Shown: in pieces, positions 7,781-16,312 of the stretch
Numbering within the stretch: the stretch's first letter is position 1
Layout of the letters: every line of letters begins with the position of its first letter
Source: Rhodospirillales bacterium URHD0017
GTDB lineage: Bacteria > Pseudomonadota > Alphaproteobacteria > Reyranellales > Reyranellaceae
DNA: 64,000 nt
Direction of reading: 5' to 3'
Assembly (NCBI GenBank): GCA_900110395.1
Contig: FODP01000004.1
Span: forward strand, 340,951-404,950
The notes under the pieces: model-generated
What the model saw: the letters and a program-made list of their open reading frames with translations, nothing else
Database searches by the model: none
Told to the model about the DNA's origin: nothing
Position numbers and translations under genes: made by a program

Positions 7781-9349
7781 ATGCTGCGTCGTTCCTTGAT
7801 CGCGCTCGCGGGCGCGGTGTTGCTCTCCGTACCGGCTTCGGCGCAGTCGCCCAAGACGCTGCGCGTGGTCATGCATTCGGATCTCAAGATCGTCGATCCG
7901 GTGTGGACCACGGCCTATATCGTGCGCAACCATGGCTACCTGATCTACGACACGCTGTTTGCGATCGACGGCAAGTTCGAGTCCCAGCCGCAGATGGTCG
8001 AGAGCTGGACCACGAGCGACGACAAGCTCACCTGGACCTTCAAGCTGCGCGACGGGCTCAAGTGGCATGACGGCACGCCGGTGACCTCGGCCGACGTCAT
8101 CCCCTCGATCAAGCGCTGGACCGACAAGGACGCGCTGGGCGGCCTGCTCGCCAAGTCGACGCAGGAGATGAAGGCGGTCGACGACCGCACCTTCCGGATC
8201 GTGCTCAAGGAGCCGTTCGGCATGATGACGAAGGCGCTCGCCAAGTCAGCCTCGGTGCCGTTGTTCGTCATGCCCAAGCGGGTCGCCGAGACTCCGGTGG
8301 CGCAGCAGATCTCCGACACCACGGGGTCCGGGCCCTTCATCTTCAAGAAGGACGAATGGAAGGCGGGCGAGAAGGTCGTCTATGTCCGCAATCCCGACTA
8401 CAAGCCGCGCGCCGAGCCGCCGTCGGGCCTCGCCGGCGGCAAGGTCGCCAAGCTCGACCGCGTCGAATGGCGGTCGATCCCCGATCCGCAGACCGCGGTC
8501 AACGCGCTGCTGTCGGGCGAGATCGACATGATCGAGACGGTGGCGCACGACCTCCTGCCGGTGCTGGAGAAGGACAAGGATGTCAAAGTGGTCGTCCTCG
8601 ATCCGTTGGGACTGACCTACGTGCTGCGCTACAACTGGAAGCAGCCGCCGTTCAACGACGTGCGCTACCGTCGCGCCGCGACGCTCTCGCTCAACCAGAA
8701 GGATTTCATGCAGGCGACGATCGGCGATCCCCGCTACTTCAAGGAATGCAAGGCGATGTTCGGCTGCGGCACGCCGCTCGAGAGCTCGGCCGGCATGCAG
8801 GGCCTGCTGGAATCGCGCTTCGAGGAATCGCGCAAGCTCCTGAAGGAGCTGGGCTACGACGGCACGCCGATCGTGGTGTTGCAGACCAGCGACAACCCGA
8901 CACTCACCAACCTCGCCCCGGTCACCAAGACCCTGCTCGAGCGCGGCGGCTTCAAGGTCGACGTGCAGTCGATGGACTGGCAGACCCTGGTGACGCGGCG
9001 CGCCAAGAAGGATCCCGTGGCGCAGGGCGGCTGGAACATCGCCCAGACCGCGGCGGCGGCCGTGCTGCTGCTCGATCCGGTCAACAACCACTACGCCGAG
9101 GCGAGCGGCGATCGCGCGCAGTTCGGCTGGCCGCTGGACGAGGAGATCGAGAAGCTCCGCATGCAGTTCATTCGCGAAGGCGATCCCAAGAAGCAGCGCG
9201 AGATCGCCGACAAGGTCCAGACGCGCATCCTGAGCGAAGGCGTCACCGTCCCGCTCGGCCAGTTCCAGCAGCCGATGGCGCGGCGCACCACCGTGAGCGG
9301 CAACGTCGTCTCGCCGGTGACGGTGTTCTGGAACGTCGAGAAGAAGTAG
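7781..9349 (+). CDS. ABC transporter substrate-binding protein, family 5 (peptide/nickel/opine type)
   Basis: 522 residues. The signal peptide ends at about ASA-QS (MLRRSLIALAGAVLLSVPASA). Family-5 hallmarks follow: MVESWTTSDDKLTWTFKLRDGLKWHDG, the TSADVIPSIKRW segment and a C-terminal region with GWPLDEEIEKL. SD GGGAGG precedes the ATG. Proteins of this class deliver oligopeptides, opines or dipeptides to DppBCDF-like permeases, but no such permease genes are in the window; a TRAP system comes next instead. It is therefore an orphan binding protein, probably using a permease encoded elsewhere. Confidence 0.88.
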   Translation: MLRRSLIALAGAVLLSVPASAQSPKTLRVVMHSDLKIVDPVWTTAYIVRNHGYLIYDTLFAIDGKFESQPQMVESWTTSDDKLTWTFKLRDGLKWHDGTPVTSADVIPSIKRWTDKDALGGLLAKSTQEMKAVDDRTFRIVLKEPFGMMTKALAKSASVPLFVMPKRVAETPVAQQISDTTGSGPFIFKKDEWKAGEKVVYVRNPDYKPRAEPPSGLAGGKVAKLDRVEWRSIPDPQTAVNALLSGEIDMIETVAHDLLPVLEKDKDVKVVVLDPLGLTYVLRYNWKQPPFNDVRYRRAATLSLNQKDFMQATIGDPRYFKECKAMFGCGTPLESSAGMQGLLESRFEESRKLLKELGYDGTPIVVLQTSDNPTLTNLAPVTKTLLERGGFKVDVQSMDWQTLVTRRAKKDPVAQGGWNIAQTAAAAVLLLDPVNNHYAEASGDRAQFGWPLDEEIEKLRMQFIREGDPKKQREIADKVQTRILSEGVTVPLGQFQQPMARRTTVSGNVVSPVTVFWNVEKK

Positions 9350-9476
9350 CCGAGCGCGATAGGAGTTGTCTGACAACCTGCCGAATGCCAGTCTGGCCGG
9401 GCAAAACGGGGAGGCAGGCCAATCGCCCGCCCACGCCACGACCGGCCACGGTCGGGTGATTTGAAGGGAGAAAACG

Positions 9477-10484
9477 ATGTCCAAGATGCTCGCGCGGCGT
9501 GCCGCGCTGTCCGCGTCCGTGCTTTCCGTCGCCGTGCTGCTGGCAGGCCAGGCAATGGCCCAAAACCGGCAGTTCAGCTTTGCCTACGACCAGCCGACCA
9601 CCACGGCCTACGGCATCGCGGCCAACATCTTCGATGCCAAGCTGAAGGAAGTGAGCGGCGGCAAGTTCAGCATCAACCAGTTCCCCGGCGCCCAGCTCGG
9701 CCAGGAGCCGCAGGCGCTGCAGAAGATGCGGGCGGGTGACATCGATTTCGTCATCACGGCCACCGCCAATGCCGCGACGCTGGCGCCCGAGGCCGGCGTG
9801 TTCTCGCTGCATTTCATCTTCCGCGACCAGGGTCATCTCACGCGCGTGATCGCCGATCCGGCCGTCTCGGCAGCGTTCCGAAAGATGATCTCCGAGAGGG
9901 TGCAGGGTGCCCAGGTGCTCGGCCTGATGACGATGGGCATGCGCAACATGTACTCCAAGAAGGAGATCAAGTCGGTCGCCGACGTGAAAGGCCAGAAGGT
10001 CCGCGTCCAGGCGACCAAGACTGAAGATACCCACTTCCCGGCCTACGGCGCGCAGACCGTGCACATGCCGTTCGGCGAGGTCTACACCTCGCTGCAGACC
10101 GGCGTGGTCAACATCGCCGAGAACGGCGTCAACGTGTACCTCGCCAACAAGCACTACGAAGTCGCGCCGATCATGTCGATGACCGAGCACGAAGCCAACA
10201 ACAACTGCATCTGGGTCAGCCAGAAGACCTGGGACAGCCTGACCGACGAGCAGAAGAAGTGGGTCCAGGCGGCGGCCGACGAGGTGAGCAAGCAGGAGCC
10301 TGCCAAGGCGCTGCAGCTCGAGAAGGACTCGGCCGAGAAGCTGAAGAAGATGGGCGTGAAGATCGTCGACAATGTCGACAAGACCGGCTTCATGGCCGAC
10401 GCCAAGCCGATCCAGGACAGCCTCGCCAAGGAACTCGGGCCAAATGCGGTCGCGATCCTGGAACTCGTGCGCAACGTGAAGTGA
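9477..10484 (+). CDS. dctP: TRAP transporter solute-binding protein (DctP family)
   Basis: 335 residues. The signal peptide is cleaved near AMA-QN after a long hydrophobic core. DctP features: LGQEPQALQKMRAGDIDF, VKGQKVRVQATKTEDTHFPAYGAQTVHMPFGEVYTSLQTGVV and the conserved arginine in KVRVQ that binds substrate carboxylates. AAGGGAGAAAACG precedes the ATG. Such periplasmic proteins capture C4-dicarboxylates, 2-oxoacids, sialic acid or similar organic acids and hand them to the QM membrane pair encoded directly downstream. The specific ligand cannot be read from sequence. Confidence 0.92.
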   Translation: MSKMLARRAALSASVLSVAVLLAGQAMAQNRQFSFAYDQPTTTAYGIAANIFDAKLKEVSGGKFSINQFPGAQLGQEPQALQKMRAGDIDFVITATANAATLAPEAGVFSLHFIFRDQGHLTRVIADPAVSAAFRKMISERVQGAQVLGLMTMGMRNMYSKKEIKSVADVKGQKVRVQATKTEDTHFPAYGAQTVHMPFGEVYTSLQTGVVNIAENGVNVYLANKHYEVAPIMSMTEHEANNNCIWVSQKTWDSLTDEQKKWVQAAADEVSKQEPAKALQLEKDSAEKLKKMGVKIVDNVDKTGFMADAKPIQDSLAKELGPNAVAILELVRNVK

Positions 10485-10512
10485 TCGCAACTGCTGCAAC
10501 GCGAGCGCCATC

Positions 10513-11061
10513 GTGAGTAGTCGTTCGCTCGTTCTGCAGCGCCATCGCCACCTCAAATGGACGGCGCTCGACCCACTCGAGGCCGTCCTGATGGTGCTGT
10601 GCGGCGCGTCGATCATCGGCTTCACGAGCTCGGTGTTCCTCGACGTCGTGACTCGCGAGATCGGCGCGCCGTGGCTGTGGCTGCAGCAGGTGACCACCGG
10701 CTTCTTCGCCTGGGGTGTGTTCATCGGCATGGCGGCCGCGGCGCGACGCAACGATCATCTCTACCTGGTCGAGATCACCAAGCGTCTGACGGGTCCCAAG
10801 CGGACCTTCATGGAGAGCTTCAACCGCCTGGTCGTGCTGGGCGTCGCGCTGGCCATGGTGTGGTTCGGCTACAAGAACGCCCTCCTCGACCTCGGCAGCT
10901 TCCGCATGCCCTCGCTGATCCCGCTCACCTACTATACGGCGAGCGTGCCGCTGTCGGGCGCGTTGATCGCGCTGTTCGCCGTAGAGCAACTCATAAATGG
11001 CTGGAAGAACGGGTTCGAAGGGCCCGAGGACACCGCCGACCTGCGCGAGCTCGTCGAATGA
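10513..11061 (+). CDS. dctQ: TRAP transporter small permease subunit (DctQ family)
   Basis: 182 residues from GTG. Four hydrophobic helices are apparent (about 20-40, 55-75, 95-115 and 137-157). The conserved region WLQQVTTGFFAWGVFIGMAAAARRNDH is the usual DctQ signature, with a charged R/D pair in helix 2. The gene lies 28 bases after the binding protein, and its stop overlaps the DctM start (ATGA). It forms the small membrane subunit of the sodium-coupled TRAP importer. Confidence 0.9.
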   Translation: MSSRSLVLQRHRHLKWTALDPLEAVLMVLCGASIIGFTSSVFLDVVTREIGAPWLWLQQVTTGFFAWGVFIGMAAAARRNDHLYLVEITKRLTGPKRTFMESFNRLVVLGVALAMVWFGYKNALLDLGSFRMPSLIPLTYYTASVPLSGALIALFAVEQLINGWKNGFEGPEDTADLRELVE

Positions 11062-12398
11062 GCAACGGCTATGTCCTCTTTCTGATGGCCTTCCTGTTCC
11101 TCGGCCTCGGCTACATGGGCGTGCCGGTGGCCTTCGCCCTGATGGCGGGCGTGATGGTGGCCACGGCCTTCACCCAGATCAGCCTGCAGTCGATGGTCGG
11201 GCAGATGTTCCACGGCATCGACTCCGAGACGCTGCTCGCCGTACCGTTCTTCCTGCTGGTCGGCGAGCTCATGACCTCGGCCAACGTCACGCAGCGCATG
11301 GTGCGCCTGGCGCAGACCATGGTCGGTCACCTGCGCGGCGGGCTGGCCCAGGTGGTGACGCTGTTCAGCATGTTCTTCGCCGGCATTTCCGGTTCCTCGA
11401 CAGCCGACGTCGCCGTGCTGAGCCGCACCGTGGCGCCGGAGATGGACCGCGAGGGCTACGACCGCGCCTTCACGGCCGCCCTGATCGCCTGCGCCTCGAC
11501 CATGGCCAACCTGATCCCGCCCAGCATCATGGCGGTGGTCTATGGCGCCACCGGCAACGTCTCGATCGGCGGCCTTTTTCTCGGCGGCATCGTGCCCGGC
11601 GTGCTGATCGGCATCGGCTTGATGATCTACTCCTATTTCTTCGGACCGGTCGGCATCAAGAAAAGGAGGGCGACGTTTGGCGAGTTCGCCGACGCACTGA
11701 GAGGCTCGTCGCTGCCCCTGATGATCCCGCTGATCATCATGGGCGGCATCCTGACCGGCTGGTTCACGCCGACCGAGGCCGGCATGATCGCCTCGGTTTA
11801 TATCCTGGTCGTGCTGATCCCGGCGCTGAACCGCGGCCACCTGCGCCTGTTGCTGTGGGATTTCGTCTACACCGGCATGCTCTATGCTATCCCGCTGGCC
11901 GCCGTGGCCGGCGCCTCGACCTTCGGCTGGATGCTGGGCTACCTGCGCGGGCCGGACATCGTGGCGACCTGGATCGCCAACTTCGCCGGCACCGACGCCG
12001 GCCTGATCCTGCTGCTGCTTGTTCTGCTGTTCGTGATCATCGGCGATTTCGTCGACGCCATTCCCGCCATCATCATCTTCATGCCGATCATCAACAAGCT
12101 GACCGAACTCGGGAACATCAATCCTGTGCACATGGGTGTCGTCATCATCACCACCCTGGTGTTCGGCCTGATCACGCCGCCCTACGGCCTGTCGTTGCTG
12201 GTCGCCTCGAAATTCGTCGGCGTCAGCTTTGCACGCGCGATGGTCGCTTCGTTGCCGATTTACGTCGTCTTCTTCATCACCATCGCGTTCACGGTGCTGT
12301 TCCCCGACGTGGTGCTCTACCTGCCCAAGCTGCTGCTGCCCGAGTCGGTCGGCTGCTTCAAGAATCCGAGCGGCACGGGCTATATCTGTCCTACCTGA
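11058..12398 (+). CDS. dctM: TRAP transporter large permease subunit (DctM family)
   Basis: 446 residues with about 12 hydrophobic segments. DctM motifs include VPFFLLVGELMTSANVTQRM, FAGISGSSTADVAVLS, TMANLIPPS and LITPPYGL. The repeated N-P-P/T-P-P elements of the two inverted halves are seen at ANLIPPS and GLITPPY. It is translationally coupled to DctQ by ATGA and catalyses sodium-driven solute import together with DctP and DctQ. The tail of about 20 residues (SVGCFKNPSGTGYICPT) contains two cysteines, could be periplasmic or cytosolic, and is not part of the core. It converges on the pirin gene with only 3 bases between stops. Confidence 0.93.
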   Translation: MSNGYVLFLMAFLFLGLGYMGVPVAFALMAGVMVATAFTQISLQSMVGQMFHGIDSETLLAVPFFLLVGELMTSANVTQRMVRLAQTMVGHLRGGLAQVVTLFSMFFAGISGSSTADVAVLSRTVAPEMDREGYDRAFTAALIACASTMANLIPPSIMAVVYGATGNVSIGGLFLGGIVPGVLIGIGLMIYSYFFGPVGIKKRRATFGEFADALRGSSLPLMIPLIIMGGILTGWFTPTEAGMIASVYILVVLIPALNRGHLRLLLWDFVYTGMLYAIPLAAVAGASTFGWMLGYLRGPDIVATWIANFAGTDAGLILLLLVLLFVIIGDFVDAIPAIIIFMPIINKLTELGNINPVHMGVVIITTLVFGLITPPYGLSLLVASKFVGVSFARAMVASLPIYVVFFITIAFTVLFPDVVLYLPKLLLPESVGCFKNPSGTGYICPT

Positions 12399-12401
12399 GC
12401 G

Positions 12402-13283
12402 TCATCGTTCAGGCAGCGGGATGAACTCCGGGTCGCCCGGCACCTTGGCGAAGCGGCCGTCGCGCCAGTCGGCCTTGGCCTGCTCGATGCGCTCCTTGGA
12501 CGACGACACGAAGTTCCACCAGATGTGGCGCGGCCCGTCCATCGTGGCGCCGCCCAGCAGCATCAGCTTGGCGCCATCGGCGCCGGCCATCATCTCGACC
12601 GGCTGGCCGGCCTGCAGCACCGCCAAGTCGCCGACCGTCAGCAGCCGGTCACCGATGGTCGCACTGCCCTCGGCGACATAGACCGCGCGCTCGACATGCT
12701 CGGGCGAGATCGCGATCTTGGCCGCCGCCGGCATCTCGGCCGCGACATAGAAGATCGGCGAGAAGTGCGTGGTCGGCGCCGTGTGGCCACCGTAAGTGCC
12801 GACGATCAGCCGGAATGCCGCGCCACCGTCCGTCCAGGCCGGCAGCTTGCCCTTCTCGACATGCTCGAACGACGGCGCCGTCTCCTCATGGCTCCTGGGC
12901 AGCGCCACCCAGGTCTGGACGCCATGCATGCGAAAGCCCGTGCGCTTCATCTCGGGCTCGGTGCGCTCGCTGTGGGCGATGCCGCTGCCCGCCGTCATCC
13001 AGTTGACGTCGCCCGGGCGGATCGCCTGGGTGTAGCCCAGGCTGTCGCGATGGAAGATGCCGCCGTCGAACAGGTAGGAGACGGTGGCGAGCCCGATATG
13101 CGGATGCGGCCGAACCTCCATGCCGTCGCCACCCGGCGGCACGACCATTGGCCCGAAATGGTCGAGGAAGATGAAAGGCCCGACCATGCGCCGCCGGGCA
13201 CTGGGCAGCACGCGGCGCACCGGAAAGCCCGGTCCCAGCTCGTGCGCGCGCGCCTGGATGAGAAGCTCGATCGGGTCGGCCAT
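12402..13283 (-). CDS. Pirin family protein (bicupin)
   Basis: 293 residues. The N-terminal cupin contains the metal-binding set PHPHIGLATVSYLF and, downstream, a Glu-containing segment near HSERTEPEMK. The pirin C-terminal cupin carries LIVGTYGG and HIWWNFVSSSKERIEQAKADW. Bacterial pirins are iron-containing proteins with quercetinase activity in E. coli YhhW or with redox/regulatory roles; the role here is unassigned. It is monocistronic and divergent from the M23 peptidase across a 315-base gap. Confidence 0.9.
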   Translation of the reverse strand: MADPIELLIQARAHELGPGFPVRRVLPSARRRMVGPFIFLDHFGPMVVPPGGDGMEVRPHPHIGLATVSYLFDGGIFHRDSLGYTQAIRPGDVNWMTAGSGIAHSERTEPEMKRTGFRMHGVQTWVALPRSHEETAPSFEHVEKGKLPAWTDGGAAFRLIVGTYGGHTAPTTHFSPIFYVAAEMPAAAKIAISPEHVERAVYVAEGSATIGDRLLTVGDLAVLQAGQPVEMMAGADGAKLMLLGGATMDGPRHIWWNFVSSSKERIEQAKADWRDGRFAKVPGDPEFIPLPER

Positions 13284-13598
13284 CTTGTTCTCCTACTCCG
13301 CCTGTGCTGCATGAGCTCGCCCGCTATCCGCGGATGCGCGATGGTTCCCGTCGTGACAACTTGTCCAACGACGTGCGATTTCGCGACCGTCGAGGCGCTT
13401 AAATGCCGGCGCATATGACTTAACACGCCATTTTCACGGGTGTTGCATTTTTGCAACTTTTTGTTGGACTTGTGGATTATCCGTGGCCACACTTGGCCTT
13501 AGCAGGGCAAAAGCGTGGGGCTCCGATCGGGGGATCGGTGAATTCGCTGTTGGCCTTAGAGACTTCAGTTCGCGTTTCAATGGATCGGGAGAAGGCTG
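13284..13598. other. Divergent intergenic region between pirin and M23 peptidase genes
   Basis: This 315-base stretch carries no convincing gene. It is AT-richer than its surroundings around 13410-13480 and must contain promoters for both flanking genes. It holds a small hairpin (separate entry) and two copies of TTGGCCTTAG about 58 bases apart. I could not fix -35/-10 boxes with confidence. Confidence 0.5.
13442..13462 (+). promoter_or_regulatory. Hairpin GTTGCA-TTTT-TGCAAC followed by T5
   Basis: A perfect 6-base inverted repeat with a TTTT loop is followed by five T on the plus strand. It looks like a weak intrinsic terminator, yet it lies in a divergent region where neither neighbour ends. 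It may be a leader attenuator for the M23 gene, an operator, or the end of an unseen small RNA. Function unknown. Confidence 0.35.
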
Positions 13599-15005
13599 AT
13601 GGCGTTCAAGACGACGCGAGATCAACGCGCCCAGCGCTGGCGAATCGTCCCAAGCCTAATCGCAGCAACCTTTGCTTTTTCCGCCTGTCAGTTCGTTTCG
13701 GCCTCCGGGTCGATGGCCCAGGTCAAGGCGCCCAACAAGAACCATCTCAAAGCCCCCACCAAGTCGACATCGACGGTCCCCTCGGAAGACGTCCAGCCCT
13801 TCGCAATCGGCACGGACGGCTCGGTGGCCGACCAGCTCGTGGCCCTGAAGATCGACCCGGCTGACGCCCAGGCGGCCGCCGACGCCGTCACCAAGGCCCT
13901 GGAGCAGCTCGACAGGAAGACCACCAACTCTGGCCGCGCGGTCATGGAATCGCAGGGTGCCAACAATCCCAAGCGCCTGATCGCCCTGCAGCTCTATTCC
14001 GCCAAGTCCATGGCCGTGGAGCTGCATCGCGGCGCCGACGGCAGCTACGGCTTCAAGCTGGCACCCAACGCCACCGAGAAGGACGACGAGCGCGTCTCGA
14101 GCCTTCCGAGCACGAGCCAGGCGGCGAGCCCAGGCTCCCGGTCGGTGGTCGCGGGCTCGGTCGCGCTGGTCAAGGTCAGCGCCAGCTCCGGCCTCGCCAC
14201 CAGCCTCGCCTCGACCGGCGCCAGCAGCGCCACCCTCAAGGAGCTCAGCGAGGCGCTGGCAGGCTTCACCAACGCCAAGGTCGAGGTCTGGAAGGGCCGC
14301 ACAGTCGACGGTGCGCCGCGTCTCCTCGCCGCCAGCATCAGCAACGGTGGTAACAAGCAGTCGTTCTGGTGGTTCGCGCCGCCCAACCAGCCGGAAGGCT
14401 GGTTCGACGAAAGCGGCCGCCGGCTCGGCGGCACGGCGCTGGCCGAACCGAGTGGCGGTGCGCGCGTCTCCTCGCCGTTCGGCACCCGCCACTACTACGG
14501 CCGCTCGAGCGGCGGCGGCTTTCACAACGGCATCGATTTTGAGGGCAAGACCGGCATGCCGATCTACGCGGCAGCCGACGGCGTCCTCAATCACCAGGGC
14601 TGGTACTTCAACTACGGCCGCACGATTAAGATCAGCCACGCCGACAACTTCGAGACCCTGTACGCCCACATGTCCCGCTTCGCCGACGGCATGGGCCCGG
14701 GCAGCCGCGTCAAGAAGGGCGACCTGATCGGCTATGTCGGCTCGACCGGCCGCTCGACGGGACCGCACCTGCACTTCTCGGTGATCGTGAACGGCCAGTT
14801 CGTCGATCCCGCGCCTTATATCTCCGAGAAGGGCGGCAACAGCGTCCTCGTCAACGAGAGCCTGGTCGCCTACCGCCAGTGGCAGCAGGAGATCCGCAAG
14901 GCCGCCGGCGCCAAGGACGACAGCAACAACCGCTTCCGCGGCCTGCAGGGCGCGGAGCCGTGGAGCCACAATCCGTTCTCCTCGCGCAACGTGGATCGCC
15001 TGTAA
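13599..15005 (+). CDS. M23 family peptidoglycan endopeptidase with long N-terminal region
   Basis: 468 residues. A hydrophobic N-terminal segment (about 16-35, with a Cys near 30) acts as export signal or anchor. Residues about 40-280 are Ala/Ser-rich with no recognised domain. The C-terminal LytM/M23 domain has H309-x3-D313 (HNGID) and H390-L-H392 (GPHLHF), the zinc ligands and catalytic His of lysostaphin-type enzymes, so the active site is complete. It would cleave stem-peptide cross-links in the cell wall and probably takes part in growth or division. It is a single gene; the next downstream gene is 143 bases away. Confidence 0.88.
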   Translation: MAFKTTRDQRAQRWRIVPSLIAATFAFSACQFVSASGSMAQVKAPNKNHLKAPTKSTSTVPSEDVQPFAIGTDGSVADQLVALKIDPADAQAAADAVTKALEQLDRKTTNSGRAVMESQGANNPKRLIALQLYSAKSMAVELHRGADGSYGFKLAPNATEKDDERVSSLPSTSQAASPGSRSVVAGSVALVKVSASSGLATSLASTGASSATLKELSEALAGFTNAKVEVWKGRTVDGAPRLLAASISNGGNKQSFWWFAPPNQPEGWFDESGRRLGGTALAEPSGGARVSSPFGTRHYYGRSSGGGFHNGIDFEGKTGMPIYAAADGVLNHQGWYFNYGRTIKISHADNFETLYAHMSRFADGMGPGSRVKKGDLIGYVGSTGRSTGPHLHFSVIVNGQFVDPAPYISEKGGNSVLVNESLVAYRQWQQEIRKAAGAKDDSNNRFRGLQGAEPWSHNPFSSRNVDRL

Positions 15006-15148
15006 TCTGGCGGCCGCCGCGAGGCCATAGTTGAACTGCGCTTGCCGTTGCGCGCCCTGGTTTGATCGCCTAGGAATTGCGCCATCGTCGTCCGCGCCCG
15101 GCTGAGGGCCGTCAGGACGGCAGAAGCAACCACGAAGGGAAGGATGAA

Positions 15149-16174
15149 ATGCTGAAGAAGTATATGGCCGCCGGCGTTGTCGCGGCCGCGCTGGTCGGCG
15201 CCGCGGGTACGGCGCATGCCGGCAAGGATCTCGATGCCGTCAAGGCGCGTGGATCGCTGATCTGCGGCGTCAGCACCGGCGTCGCCGGCTTCGCCGCCGC
15301 CGACAGCCAGGGCAAGTGGACGGGTCTCGACGTCGACACCTGCCGCGCCATCGCCGCCGCGATCTTCGGCGACGCCGACAAGGTCAAGTACGTGCCGACC
15401 ACCGCCCAACAGCGCTTCACCGCCCTGCAGTCGGGTGAAGTCGACCTGCTGGTCCGCACCACGACCTGGACGCTGACGCGCGACACCGCGCTCGGCTTCG
15501 ACTTCACCGGCGTCAACTACTACGACGGCCAGGGCTTCATGGTGAACAAGAAGCTCGGCGTGAAGAGCGCCAAGGAGCTGAACGGCGCCACGGTCTGCGT
15601 CCAGCCCGGCACCACGACCGAGCTCAACCTCGCCGACTACTTCCGCGCCAACAAGATGACCTTCAAGCCGGTCGTCATCGAGAAGGTCGAGGAAGTGCGC
15701 GCCGCCTTCTTCGCCGGCCGCTGCGACGTATTCACGACGGACGCCTCGGGCCTCTACTCGACCCGTGCGGCCAATGCGCCGAACCCGGACGACTACGTCA
15801 TCCTGCCTGAGATCATCTCCAAGGAGCCGTTGGGCCCGCTCGTGCGCCATGGCGACAACCAGTTCGCCGACATCGTGCGCTGGAGCCTGTTCGCCCAGAT
15901 CGAGGCCGAGGAGTACGGCATCACCTCGAAGAACGTCGACGAGATGCTGAAGAGCGACAATCCCACCATCAAGCGCATCCTCGGCGTCACCCCGGGCATG
16001 GGCAAGGCGCTCGGCGTCGACGAGAAGTGGGTCTACAACATCATCAAGCAGGTCGGTAACTACGGCGAGATGTTCGAGCGCAACGTCGGCATGGGCTCAC
16101 CGCTCAAGATCGCCCGCGGCCAGAACGCGCTGTGGACCCAAGGCGGCCTGCAGTACGCGCCCCCGATTCGCTGA
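15149..16174 (+). CDS. aapJ: General L-amino-acid ABC transporter binding protein AapJ-like, copy 1
   Basis: 341 residues from the ATG at 15149, after GAAGGGAAGGATG. The signal peptide is MLKKYMAAGVVAAALVGAAGTAHA. The mature start GKDLDAVKARGSLICGVSTG, the LGFDFTGVNYYDGQGFMV segment and QVGNYGEMFERN are characteristic of AapJ/BztA family-3 binding proteins, which present polar amino acids to AapQMP. It is the first of three very similar tandem genes upstream of aapQMP. It differs from the other two in the pocket-facing segment (LVRTTTWTLTRDTA versus MGNATYTLTRDTA and SNNTTETLTRDTA), so ligand preference may differ. An intrinsic terminator follows it. Confidence 0.9.
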   Translation: MLKKYMAAGVVAAALVGAAGTAHAGKDLDAVKARGSLICGVSTGVAGFAAADSQGKWTGLDVDTCRAIAAAIFGDADKVKYVPTTAQQRFTALQSGEVDLLVRTTTWTLTRDTALGFDFTGVNYYDGQGFMVNKKLGVKSAKELNGATVCVQPGTTTELNLADYFRANKMTFKPVVIEKVEEVRAAFFAGRCDVFTTDASGLYSTRAANAPNPDDYVILPEIISKEPLGPLVRHGDNQFADIVRWSLFAQIEAEEYGITSKNVDEMLKSDNPTIKRILGVTPGMGKALGVDEKWVYNIIKQVGNYGEMFERNVGMGSPLKIARGQNALWTQGGLQYAPPIR

Positions 16175-16210
16175 GCGCCATCCGCTAACACTTCATCGAA
16201 CCGAAACGAA

Positions 16211-16237
16211 GCCGCCGCCCGCAAGGGCGGCGGTTTT
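16211..16237 (+). terminator. Intrinsic terminator after aapJ copy 1
   Basis: CCGCCGCCC-GCAA-GGGCGGCGG forms a perfect 9-bp GC stem with a tetraloop at 16212-16233, followed by TTTT. It lies 37 bases after the first binding-protein stop. It should end or dampen transcription between copy 1 and copy 2, favouring excess of the first binding protein. Confidence 0.8.
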
Positions 16238-16312
16238 CATTTGGACTGTTGCGTGCCGGCACTCGGCAGTCGACACTCGCGATTCAGGGAGACTGAAAAA
16301 CTGGGAGTTCCA

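Noticed and set aside
10557..12398. Fusion of TRAP small and large permease in one frame
   Set aside because: The first 167 codons are an out-of-frame reading of dctQ; dctM starts at 11058 with an ATGA overlap. The two subunits are separate.
13442..13462. Intrinsic terminator for pirin or the M23 gene
   Set aside because: Both genes read away from this place, so a terminator here would end neither; kept only as a hairpin of unknown role.
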